DNA from: Chitinophagales bacterium
Lineage (GTDB): Bacteria; Bacteroidota; Bacteroidia; Chitinophagales; LD1
Direction of reading: 5' to 3'
Assembly (NCBI GenBank): GCA_016787045.1
Contig: JAEUVA010000012.1
Span: 62,001 to 126,000 of the forward strand
DNA length: 64,000 bases
Part shown: one piece after another, positions 17,392 to 25,921 of the stretch
How positions within the stretch are numbered: the stretch's first letter is position 1
Layout of the letters: each line of letters begins with the position of its first letter
The notes under the pieces: model-generated
Database searches by the model: none
What the model was told of the DNA's origin: nothing
The model's input: only the letters and a program-made list of their open reading frames with translations
Made by a program: the position numbers and the translations under genes

Positions 17392-19413
17392 ATGAAACAT
17401 CTCCTACACCTACTGCTGCTTTGCTTTGTATTTACTAATGGATACACAGCTACTGGCGACACTACCATTATTCTATCGCACCCATTAAGCAACCTGGCCT
17501 CTCCACCCAGCAATGATGATGTATGGACGGTTTTCCCCAATACCGGCACCACATATCAAAAAATAATCATGAGATTCACACTCGGTTGCGGCACTCCCAA
17601 TTGCTCCGGGTGGGACTACACCGTCAATACTTCGCTAGGTAAAAAGGACGGCACTTTAGATTCTGCGATAGTGGCTATTGATACCCTTACACTTGATACC
17701 ACTTGGAGTTATAACGACCATGTCAATTTTATGGAAGTTGGCCGCCTGATTACACCTTACGGCACATACATGGCCAATAACTCTAACGGATTCAACAATA
17801 GCTGGACCCACCCCTATTACTACGATGTAACCGATTACGCATCCATACTAAAAGACTCTGTGAATGTACGGGTACATTACGATGGCTGGACAGATGCCTT
17901 TAGTGCCAAAGTAGAATTTTTGATGGTAGAAGGCACACCATCGCGCACGGTTGAAAGTGTACGCGAGGTGTACAATACCTACATGGGCTACCCCAACTCA
18001 GCAGGATTTGAAAGTGTGGCTATACCCAAAACGTTTCCTATTGCCTCTAATGTTACGTCAGCCAAAGTAGTACTTATCATGACCGGGCATGGCAGTCAGG
18101 GCGAATTTGACCCGCATAATTTTCAAATAAAAGCGAACAGCTTGGAAGTGGCAGCGCGTTTGCTCTGGAAAAACGATTGTGGAATGACTGCCATTGCACC
18201 ACAAGGCGGCACCTGGATTTTTAACCGCGCTAATTGGTGCCCCGGTGAAAAAGTACCGGTGATAGAAGCCGACCTTACTCCGTTTATTACTCCCGGACAA
18301 GATGTAACGCTGGATTTGGATTTTGATGATTATACCATTCAACAAGGCGAGAGCGCGGGCTATGGTGTAAGCATGCATCTGATTACCTACACTAACCAGC
18401 CCAACAATGATGTAGCTATGGAAGAAATTATTGCTCCGAACAACGACAAAAATTATTTGCGATTCAACCCCATTTCCACAAAACCCATAGTAAAAATTAA
18501 GAATACCGGAAAACTACCTTTGACCAAAACACTCATCACTTATTGGGTTAAAGGTGGTGTACCATGCTATTATGAATGGAATGGATACTTACCTACGTAC
18601 GAGACATCCATTATTACTTTACCTCCGTTTGATTGGACAGGATTAGACACCACAGATAAAGTGTTTTTTGCTGAGGTATCTTTTCCAAATCTAGTGGCTG
18701 ATGAATACACTCCAAACAATTTACTGAGTTCCTCTTTCAATCTGCCACCAATGATCGACTCGGCTTTCTTCACATTGTTTAAAACCAACAACCACCCCGA
18801 AGAAAACAGCTACTTGTTGCGCAATGAGTGGGGAGACACCATTTTGTTTAGAAATAATTTCGCAAATAATGCCTTCAACCGCGACACCTTTTATTTGGAT
18901 CATGGCAGTTACTCTTTTGACCTCTATGATTACGACAGCCAATGGGAGGGCGGTGACGGCATTTCGTGGTGGCTCAATACCCAGCAAGGGTGGGAAACCA
19001 GCGGGCAGTTCAGTTTACGAAAACTAAACAACGCAGTTATCAAAAACTTTAATGGCGACTTTGGCAGTAATATTCACTATGAGTTTACGGTGGGTTACCC
19101 ACTAGGATATGGCTCCGGCAAACCGGCTTGCATCTACCCATTGAGCTTAAATGAAACAAATGCCGAAAATTCACGCATGAATATCTTTCCCAATCCTGCT
19201 ACTGACATCGTGAGTATAGAATGGATAGATGTAGCTGCTGACGGAATACTGAAAGTGAGTGATATATCCGGTAAAGTATATCAGCAACATACCATCAAAA
19301 ACACTCATCAGAAGTTTGAACTCATTACTAAAAATTTACCCCACGGAGTGTACCTCGTAGAGTTTGCAAGCAAAGGTAATCGGATGGTAAAAAAACTGAT
19401 TGTAACAAAGTAG
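17392..19413 (+). CDS. Exported PNGase F-like protein with T9SS sorting domain
   Basis: A signal peptide (MKHLLHLLLLCFVFTNGYTA) is followed by two beta-sandwich domains typical of peptide-N-glycosidase F. Recognisable pieces are GCGTPNCSGWDYT, GRLITPYGTY, YYYDVTDYASIL, TGHGSQGEFDPHNF, and PQGGTWIFNRANWCPGE (about residues 60-290). PNGase F removes N-glycans from glycoproteins by cleaving the Asn-GlcNAc amide. A further region of about 250 residues and a T9SS domain (IFPNPATDIVSIEW, SDISGKVYQ, GVYLVEF) follow, making it 673 residues, about twice PNGase F. Activity on glycoproteins is inferred. A TAnnTTTG element lies at 17368-17375, about 17 bases upstream of the start. Confidence 0.85.
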   Translation: MKHLLHLLLLCFVFTNGYTATGDTTIILSHPLSNLASPPSNDDVWTVFPNTGTTYQKIIMRFTLGCGTPNCSGWDYTVNTSLGKKDGTLDSAIVAIDTLTLDTTWSYNDHVNFMEVGRLITPYGTYMANNSNGFNNSWTHPYYYDVTDYASILKDSVNVRVHYDGWTDAFSAKVEFLMVEGTPSRTVESVREVYNTYMGYPNSAGFESVAIPKTFPIASNVTSAKVVLIMTGHGSQGEFDPHNFQIKANSLEVAARLLWKNDCGMTAIAPQGGTWIFNRANWCPGEKVPVIEADLTPFITPGQDVTLDLDFDDYTIQQGESAGYGVSMHLITYTNQPNNDVAMEEIIAPNNDKNYLRFNPISTKPIVKIKNTGKLPLTKTLITYWVKGGVPCYYEWNGYLPTYETSIITLPPFDWTGLDTTDKVFFAEVSFPNLVADEYTPNNLLSSSFNLPPMIDSAFFTLFKTNNHPEENSYLLRNEWGDTILFRNNFANNAFNRDTFYLDHGSYSFDLYDYDSQWEGGDGISWWLNTQQGWETSGQFSLRKLNNAVIKNFNGDFGSNIHYEFTVGYPLGYGSGKPACIYPLSLNETNAENSRMNIFPNPATDIVSIEWIDVAADGILKVSDISGKVYQQHTIKNTHQKFELITKNLPHGVYLVEFASKGNRMVKKLIVTK

Positions 19414-19414
19414 G

Positions 19415-19735
19415 TTACTCCGGAGCGCACACCCAGCCCTGTGTTTTTTTGTTGAGCAGGTTGCCGTTGTTTTGCGATGTAGTACCACAAAATTTTTGTG
19501 AGCGGGTAAATGCGGTGTCTTTACACACCCAGCCCAATCCGGGTGCAGTGAGCGAGTCAATGTATTCTTGAAAATACTGTTCGCTCAGTATATCTGAGCA
19601 TACCACTTGTTTAAGAACTGTATCTACATGTTGCTCATAGCAAACCTTACAAAGGTTGTGGCAGTTGTAGCATTTTTCTTTGCAGCCACCAATGGCCAGC
19701 AACACAACAAACAAGGTTAAAATTACGTTCTTCAT
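19415..19735 (-). CDS. Small cysteine-rich lipoprotein
   Basis: The start is ATG 19735 (MKNVILTLFVVLLAIGGCKE). The frame stays open further upstream, but the lipoprotein signal and divergent neighbour support this start. The lipobox LLAIGGC puts the lipidated cysteine at residue 18. The 106-residue product then has CYNCHNLCKVC within 15 residues and four more cysteines later, a spacing that suggests metal binding or disulfides in the periplasm. One CYNCH stretch matches CxxCH. It ends 2 bases from the convergent PNGase F-like gene. No family is recognised. Confidence 0.65.
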   Translation of the reverse strand: MKNVILTLFVVLLAIGGCKEKCYNCHNLCKVCYEQHVDTVLKQVVCSDILSEQYFQEYIDSLTAPGLGWVCKDTAFTRSQKFCGTTSQNNGNLLNKKTQGWVCAPE

Positions 19736-19777
19736 TCGCACAAAAGTAAAATTCGCATTTACATTGCACCTGCTTAT

Positions 19778-20350
19778 ATGCACGATATAGAACCATACTA
19801 CCACTGGCGCGATTACTACGATACTGCGCAAGACGAACACTCTCCTTTTCATGGGCAAGAGTACAGTGAGTTTCATTTTAGCAATAAAATATACAACCAC
19901 TACATCCATCCGCAGTGGGATAATTTTGGCTCATCTACCCTATACTGTAAAATACTATTTGCCGATTACCAAAAGCAGTTTGTGGTAATAGAACTTATAG
20001 GCGAGTGGAACGATACGCTGCATAACGACATTATGGAACTGAAGCGCGGCCTCATCAACCCGTTGATAGATGCCGGCATACGTAAGTTTATTTTAATAGG
20101 CGAAAACGTACTTAACTTCCATAGCTCCGATGATCTGTATTACGAAGAATGGTACGATGATATTAAAGATGACGATGGATGGATAGTAGCGCTCAACTTT
20201 CGCGAACACGTGGTCAGTGAAATGCAAAAGGCACGTGTGCATTATTTTGTTAATGTTGGAGAGCAATACAACAATGTGCTCTGGCGAAAACTCAAACCTT
20301 TTCACCTGCCCGGTTTTGTTGATGAACTGATTATCCGTAGTTTAAAGTAA
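19778..20350 (+). CDS. Conserved-looking cytosolic protein of unknown function
   Basis: This 190-residue protein, rich in Tyr, Trp, Asp and His (MHDIEPYYHWRDYYDT), has no signal or membrane helix. The central part (QFVVIELIGEWNDTLHNDIM, then RKFILIGENVLNFH) looks like an alternating alpha/beta domain. I do not recognise it. It lies 9 bases before the flippase gene on the same strand, so co-transcription is likely. It is divergent from the small cysteine-rich lipoprotein gene. Confidence 0.75.
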   Translation: MHDIEPYYHWRDYYDTAQDEHSPFHGQEYSEFHFSNKIYNHYIHPQWDNFGSSTLYCKILFADYQKQFVVIELIGEWNDTLHNDIMELKRGLINPLIDAGIRKFILIGENVLNFHSSDDLYYEEWYDDIKDDDGWIVALNFREHVVSEMQKARVHYFVNVGEQYNNVLWRKLKPFHLPGFVDELIIRSLK

Positions 20351-20359
20351 TCCATTACT

Positions 20360-21583
20360 TTGCGTCAAAATGATTTTTTGACGCGGCAAATTTTATACAC
20401 TATACTGGCTCGCGGGGCATCAACAGCACTCAATTTTTTGATTGCTCTGTTAGTAGCGCGGCACTGCGGCCCGTCTATAAAAGGTGAAGTCACCCTGCTG
20501 ATAACTACAGTTTGGTTTTTTATTTTCTTGAGCAACATTTTGGGGGGCCAAGCACTCATCTACCTCTTACCCCGTAACCGTTCGGAGCAACTCTTGATAC
20601 CCGCTTACATTTGGTGTTTTATTGTATCTGTTATTGGTTTTGCGTTTCTAAAATTCAGCTCATTGATTGCTGTTCAGCATATTACCTCAGTAATCATCAT
20701 CAGCTTCTTTTCATCCATCACTGCGCTGCATCAAACTCTGCTGTATGCACGTAAACAAATTTACCATGCAAATCTTCTGCAAGTTATTCCTTTAGGTATT
20801 GTTGTTATTGGGCTGGCCATCAATTTCTATGTACTACAAACCGAAAATGTTTTTGCGTACATCATATCTGCCGGGGTAGGATATTTTATATCTACTATTA
20901 TCAGCTTCGCTTTAGTTATCAGAGAGTTTAATCTTAGCCACATCAAAGAACGTGTAGATTGGAGTGAAGTACTCCTCTCTTTGCAGCACGGGTTTTTATT
21001 TCAACTGGTTGAAGTATTGCAACTGCTCAATTTGCGGTATTATTTCTTTCAGCTGGGCAATCAACAAGGCATGCAATACCTCGGCATTTTTTCGGTAGGC
21101 ATTTCTGTACTTGAATCCGTTTGGTTGATACCCCGCAGTATCAATACGGTAAACTATATCCACATCAGCCACCAAAGTTCCCATGCTGATTCATACCGCG
21201 AAACACTACTGCTACTAAAAATAAATTACATATGGTGCGCATTAGCGCTGGTCGCTCTGTTTTTAATACCCCCGCAAGTTTACACTTGGGTATTTGGCAA
21301 TGGTTTTGCTGAGGTAAAGCATGCCGTACGTTTCTTGTTTCCCGGCATTTGGATTTATTCCGGGTGGTGGGTGCTATTTAGCTATTACAGTGGTGTTGGA
21401 AAGTACAAACCACTGATTGTATCTTCAGCACTAGGTGCTTTGGTGCTTGTTGTACTTAGCCATTATTTACTACCACTGTATGTAATGAGTGGTGCAGGAT
21501 TGGCAGCAACATTTTCGTTTACTGTAGCAACCTTTGTTTTAGGTATTTATTTTTTTGTACTGGATAAAAACGGGAAGCATTAA
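20360..21583 (+). CDS. Oligosaccharide/polysaccharide flippase (MOP superfamily)
   Basis: This 407-residue protein has about twelve hydrophobic segments. The N-terminal pattern (ILARGASTALNFLIALLVARHCGP...KGEVTLL) is typical of Wzx-like polysaccharide translocases. Such proteins flip undecaprenyl-linked sugar units across the inner membrane. The only plausible starts are TTG codons: TTG at 20360 follows the stop of the upstream gene by 9 bases, and TTG at 20378 is an alternative. No glycosyltransferases are nearby, so the sugar substrate is unknown. Confidence 0.82.
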   Translation: MRQNDFLTRQILYTILARGASTALNFLIALLVARHCGPSIKGEVTLLITTVWFFIFLSNILGGQALIYLLPRNRSEQLLIPAYIWCFIVSVIGFAFLKFSSLIAVQHITSVIIISFFSSITALHQTLLYARKQIYHANLLQVIPLGIVVIGLAINFYVLQTENVFAYIISAGVGYFISTIISFALVIREFNLSHIKERVDWSEVLLSLQHGFLFQLVEVLQLLNLRYYFFQLGNQQGMQYLGIFSVGISVLESVWLIPRSINTVNYIHISHQSSHADSYRETLLLLKINYIWCALALVALFLIPPQVYTWVFGNGFAEVKHAVRFLFPGIWIYSGWWVLFSYYSGVGKYKPLIVSSALGALVLVVLSHYLLPLYVMSGAGLAATFSFTVATFVLGIYFFVLDKNGKH

Positions 21584-22032
21584 AACGGCCACCATTTTTT
21601 CTCCTTGTGTTTGGCGGCTCCCTGCAATTGCTCTTGATACCACGGCTCGGTAATTTTTACGGCATTAATCAGTATCTGCACCAATTCCGCAGGCGGCCCC
21701 TGCGATTCGCTGCCATAAACTACTCTAAAGCCCAAATCCACTTCACCATTATTTCCATTAAAAATAATAGACAAGCGGCTTTCGGTTCCTTGTGCATCGG
21801 GCATGCGGATAACTCCGGTATGGTGAAAAATATTTTCATCTATGGTCATCATCAATGCATCAAAATGCCCCTGGTGCGAAACGCCCATTTGCAAGGTTTG
21901 TGACTCATCACCGGCATTGCCGTTGCCCTTACGATGGATGTTGCCGTATTTGTCCAATAAAATAAATAGCGAAGTAACATCACCTACTTCAAGGGTAATA
22001 AGCACTTTATCTATTAAATGTTTTACGTACAT
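21580..22032 (-). CDS. Small cytosolic protein of unknown function
   Basis: This 150-residue product starts at ATG 22032 (MYVKHLIDKVLITLEV). The body appears beta-rich (SRLSIIFNGNNGEVDLGFRVVYG) and ends in a basic-aromatic tail, HKEKKWWPF. Its 3' end overlaps the convergent flippase gene by 4 bases. It lies 18 bases downstream of pheS on the same strand and may be read from the same transcript. No family is recognised. Confidence 0.7.
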   Translation of the reverse strand: MYVKHLIDKVLITLEVGDVTSLFILLDKYGNIHRKGNGNAGDESQTLQMGVSHQGHFDALMMTIDENIFHHTGVIRMPDAQGTESRLSIIFNGNNGEVDLGFRVVYGSESQGPPAELVQILINAVKITEPWYQEQLQGAAKHKEKKWWPF

Positions 22033-22050
22033 GTAGTGGATGATATAACG

Positions 22051-23082
22051 CTAAACTGCGCTTTCAAATTGCTTTAAGAAGCGAATATCGTTTTGAAAAA
22101 ACAAACGCAGGTCATTGATTTGATACTTGAGCATCGTTATTCGTTCTATCCCCATGCCAAACGCATAGCCAGAATATTTTTTTGCATCTATATTGCAGTT
22201 TTCCAGTACAGCAGGGTCCACCATGCCGCAGCCACCAATCTCTACCCAACCGCTGTGTTTGCACACCGGGCAGCCGCTGCCACCGCACACAAAACAACTA
22301 ATATCCATCTCGGCACTTGGCTCTGTAAACGGAAAGAAAGATGGGCGAAAACGTACTTCTACATTGCGGCCAAACATTTCCTGAGCAAAGTAAAACATGG
22401 TTTGCTTAAGATCGGCAAACGAAACATTTTCGTCTATATATAAACCCTCTACCTGATGAAATGTACAATGTGCACGGGCAGTAATGGTTTCGTTGCGAAA
22501 CACTCGCCCCGGAAAAATATACTTCATCGGTGGCTTTTGGTTTTGCATCACGCGTATTTGCACGCTGCTGGTGTGTGTGCGTAGGAGCCATTTTTTATCG
22601 TCAGTCAAAAAGAATGTATCCTGCATATCGCGTGCCGGATGGTCTTCGGGTAGGTTGAGTGCCGTAAAGTTGTGCCAATCGTCTTCAATCTCGGGCCCCT
22701 CAGCTACCTGAAAACCTACGTGCGAAAAAATTTCAATCATCTTGTTGCGCACAATTGCTAAGGGGTGGCGAGTACCCAACGGATACTGATAACCAGGAGC
22801 GGTTAAGTCTAAGTCATGCTTAGGTACGTTACTGCTGTTTTCAAAAGCACTTTTAAACTCTTCTAATTTTTGCTCTGCTGTGGACTTGAGGGTATTCATC
22901 AACTGACCGTATTCCTTCTTTTGCTCGTTGGGCAGTTTGCCCATAAAGCCAAAAAGTTCTTTCAACACACCTTTGCTCCCCAAATATTTTATACGAAACT
23001 GCTCCGCTTCTTCCGCATTAGCGGCTATGGCAATTTTAATTTCCTCTAATGTCCCGTTTGCTTTCTCAAAAATATCTTCCAT
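22051..23082 (-). CDS. pheS: Phenylalanyl-tRNA synthetase alpha subunit
   Basis: This 343-residue class II synthetase subunit has the usual N-terminal coiled-coil arm (residues 1-90). Catalytic motifs follow: FHQVEGLYID (motif 2 region), FPFTEPSAEMDISCF, CKHSGWVEIGGCGMVDP, and GMGIERITML (motif 3). With PheT it charges tRNA-Phe with phenylalanine in the cytosol. PheT is not in the window. Length and motifs are normal. Confidence 0.97.
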   Translation of the reverse strand: MEDIFEKANGTLEEIKIAIAANAEEAEQFRIKYLGSKGVLKELFGFMGKLPNEQKKEYGQLMNTLKSTAEQKLEEFKSAFENSSNVPKHDLDLTAPGYQYPLGTRHPLAIVRNKMIEIFSHVGFQVAEGPEIEDDWHNFTALNLPEDHPARDMQDTFFLTDDKKWLLRTHTSSVQIRVMQNQKPPMKYIFPGRVFRNETITARAHCTFHQVEGLYIDENVSFADLKQTMFYFAQEMFGRNVEVRFRPSFFPFTEPSAEMDISCFVCGGSGCPVCKHSGWVEIGGCGMVDPAVLENCNIDAKKYSGYAFGMGIERITMLKYQINDLRLFFQNDIRFLKQFESAV

Positions 23083-23178
23083 ACCCGCGAAAATAAAAAT
23101 AGCTGCTTTTAAACCTTACAGGGGTTAAAACTCTGTGCAGTTTATTTTTTCTACTTTTAAGTAACAAAACCCCTATGT

Positions 23179-24429
23179 ATGAAAAACATTTACCTGCTTG
23201 TTTTCAGTTGTTTTTCGGTTTTAATTTCCCATGCACAAATCAGCCAACCCACACAACCCAACACCGGGCCTGGTGGTAAAGATTATACGCATGGCACTGT
23301 AACCCAATACGACTACGGCACTAATGGCAGCGGCAGCGATTTTTGGCTTTATGAGCCGGCAAACCCTAAACCCGACTCAGCTAATGTGGTGGTGTTTATT
23401 CATGGCTTGGGAATGACCAACCCCAAATACTACGGAGCGTTTATTAAACACTTGGTGCGCAAAGGCAACATTGTGATTTACCCACGCTATCAAAAAGATC
23501 TAAATACCAGCAATACTACATTCAACGATAGTTGTGCCAAAGGCATTTTACGCGCCTTAGATACCCTACAACAACCCGGCCACGTGAAGCCACGCATTGA
23601 AAATTACTTTGTACTCGGCCACTCGGTAGGTGGAGTGTTAACTGCTAACATGACCATGCTGCACCAGCAATACGGCCTACCCAAACCGCTCACGGCATTT
23701 AGCATGCAACCCGGTGCTGCTTCTTTTTTGATGAATAGCTATGCCGCTTTCCCGGCAGATGTAAAATACCTGATTGCTGTAGGCGAAAACGACATTATTG
23801 TAGGCACCGGGCCGGGCACTACCATATATAATCAAAGTGTACTGGCTCCTACATCGCATAAAAATTTGATAAAACATGTAGCAGATAATACCGGCTCACC
23901 GGCTATTACCGCTACACACGATGAGCCGGGAGCGCCAGATGCTGCTTATGACAATGCCGAAACCAATCTATTCATACAATTTACCAATGGCAAGATAGAT
24001 GCCGTGGACTATTACTGCTATTGGAAACTGCAAGATGCTTTGATGGATTGTGCCTTACAAAACCAAAACTGCGACATGGCCTTTGGTGATACTCCACTGC
24101 AACACGGCATGGGTAACTGGAGCAATGGCACACCGGTAAAAAAATTAGAGGTAACGCCCGCAGCGGTGACAGACCTTGTTAACCCAACCGATAGTCGCAT
24201 TCAAATTAATTATCAACCGTTAAGCAAAAGTATTTCTATTCGCATACCGAATTTAATATCTGATGAGGTTTATTTGTTTCAGTTGTATGATGTGAATGGT
24301 AAGCTAATTCACGTAAACGAAATAGCAAGCATAAATGAGCAATTGTACACTGGTGAGTTAAGTGGCGTTTATGTGTACCAACTCATCAGTAATAAAGGTA
24401 CGTTAAAAACAGGAAAGCTACAGCTGTAA
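23179..24429 (+). CDS. Exported alpha/beta hydrolase with T9SS-like C-terminus
   Basis: The signal peptide (MKNIYLLVFSCFSVLISHAQ) is cleaved near residue 20. An alpha/beta-hydrolase core follows: oxyanion-type VVVFIHGLGM near residue 75 and nucleophile elbow GHSVGG with Ser149. Candidate Asp and His residues lie near DEPGAPDAAYD and LQHGMGNW. The last 80 residues (LYDVNGKLIH, YTGELSGVYVYQLIS) look like a T9SS type A domain, although the usual PNP motif is weak. It is probably a secreted esterase; the substrate is unknown. It converges on a second exported alpha/beta hydrolase gene. Confidence 0.82.
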   Translation: MKNIYLLVFSCFSVLISHAQISQPTQPNTGPGGKDYTHGTVTQYDYGTNGSGSDFWLYEPANPKPDSANVVVFIHGLGMTNPKYYGAFIKHLVRKGNIVIYPRYQKDLNTSNTTFNDSCAKGILRALDTLQQPGHVKPRIENYFVLGHSVGGVLTANMTMLHQQYGLPKPLTAFSMQPGAASFLMNSYAAFPADVKYLIAVGENDIIVGTGPGTTIYNQSVLAPTSHKNLIKHVADNTGSPAITATHDEPGAPDAAYDNAETNLFIQFTNGKIDAVDYYCYWKLQDALMDCALQNQNCDMAFGDTPLQHGMGNWSNGTPVKKLEVTPAAVTDLVNPTDSRIQINYQPLSKSISIRIPNLISDEVYLFQLYDVNGKLIHVNEIASINEQLYTGELSGVYVYQLISNKGTLKTGKLQL

Positions 24430-24462
24430 CTTTTCATGTGTGAACCTTAGCGGAGTAAAAAA

Positions 24463-25791
24463 CTACTTTCTTTTCTTGCGGCTGGCCAGTGCGTCTTCTT
24501 CTACTTTGCCGGTAGATTGAAGTTTTTTCTTTGCTTGTTTGTTTGCCATGCCAATAGCTACAGAGAGGATAAACTTTTGCCCACCTGTAAACCGCTCGGG
24601 GTGTTTGCGCCCTTTGCGGGTGTTGTTGAAGAAAAACTTAGAGTGAAGGATTGCAAATGGCGCACACGGATTATGTGATAAGTGTTTGCCAAAAACACGC
24701 TTATACACTTTGCTCGAACCGGTGCTCAGCGATTGGTAAGCTGCTTCGGTGTTTTGATACATCACTTCATTATCGCCATAGCAAGCGCATAGTTGTACGG
24801 GTGCTTTTGGTGTCCAACCGGTAAGTCCGTTTTCGCGCAGCTTACGGGTGAAAGCAAACGTAGTGTCTGTCAAATACGTTTCATACACCTCATCTACCAA
24901 CATGTCGCACGGATATTTTGGGAGTAAGTCATCTATTCTGCCATAATCAACAATACGTGGCTGAGCAAATACTTTTCTAATCAAATCTCTATACTCCGGC
25001 TTAAACACATTCATCACCTCACCCGGCCATAGCCCATAAGCATAGTTGTAAGAAAGTATGAGATAAGGCAAGTAATGCGGACGATCGTAATGGCGGTTCA
25101 TAATCACCGACTGTACACCGGCCATATCATACGCACCCGACATAGGTGATGATGCGGTAAGTTGAATTTCGGGAAAAGAACTTTCAATCATTTTATGTGT
25201 GGCCAATGAGGCATGGCCACCTTGTGAGTAACCGGTCAAAAATAGCTGACCGCTGGTTTTAGCACCAATTTGCTCATACAACTCACGACATGCTTTAATC
25301 ATGTATATGGTAGATAGCGCCTCTGTAGGAGCATCTTGATACACGTGCTCCTTTTCGCCACCGGCCAAGCCATAGTAAAACGGAAACATGGCTACATAGC
25401 CATCGGCTGCGTGCATCATACACACTACCTGCTCCAAATCTTGTATGCCGTAACTCTGGTTGAGCGATACACGGGTACCATGACAGTACACCATTTCGGC
25501 AGCCGGCTTATCCGTTTTAGGAATATACAAAACACCCTTGGCAAGTATAAATGTGCTGTCTAACCACATGCCTTTGTACGTTACCTCGTACATATCTACA
25601 CCATTTCGCACCGGCAAAACAAAGCGGGGCATGCTGTTTTTTTTCCAAAAGGCCATCAGCGAATCGCGGGAGTATGAGTAGCGTAGTTGGTAATCTACCA
25701 GCAATTTATCGGGTACATGAAATGCGAATGATTGAATAGAAAAGGAAAAAAGTAAAGCTGCAACAGCTAAAGTAGTGAAGATTTTTTTCAT
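24463..25791 (-). CDS. Exported alpha/beta hydrolase (secretory lipase-like)
   Basis: This 442-residue protein has a signal peptide (residues 1-23, ending SFAF). VYCHGTRV lies near residue 103 and the nucleophile elbow GYSQGG has Ser189, followed by HASLATHKM. The layout with a lid between strands is like fungal-type secretory lipases or bacterial triacylglycerol-lipase relatives. There is no T9SS domain. The C-terminus is a Lys/Arg-rich tail (KKLQSTGKVEEDALASRKKRK), so the protein may stay periplasmic. The substrate is unknown. Confidence 0.8.
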   Translation of the reverse strand: MKKIFTTLAVAALLFSFSIQSFAFHVPDKLLVDYQLRYSYSRDSLMAFWKKNSMPRFVLPVRNGVDMYEVTYKGMWLDSTFILAKGVLYIPKTDKPAAEMVYCHGTRVSLNQSYGIQDLEQVVCMMHAADGYVAMFPFYYGLAGGEKEHVYQDAPTEALSTIYMIKACRELYEQIGAKTSGQLFLTGYSQGGHASLATHKMIESSFPEIQLTASSPMSGAYDMAGVQSVIMNRHYDRPHYLPYLILSYNYAYGLWPGEVMNVFKPEYRDLIRKVFAQPRIVDYGRIDDLLPKYPCDMLVDEVYETYLTDTTFAFTRKLRENGLTGWTPKAPVQLCACYGDNEVMYQNTEAAYQSLSTGSSKVYKRVFGKHLSHNPCAPFAILHSKFFFNNTRKGRKHPERFTGGQKFILSVAIGMANKQAKKKLQSTGKVEEDALASRKKRK

Positions 25792-25921
25792 GAATTGGGA
25801 TGAAAATTCGGGATGAACAATACGCTGCTAATAAAACGAATTTTGCTGCTTTATATTGTAGAAATTTGGTGTGGTTGCCAAGAATTAACACCACTCTTCG
25901 AAGTGTTTGTGGTTCGCTTTT

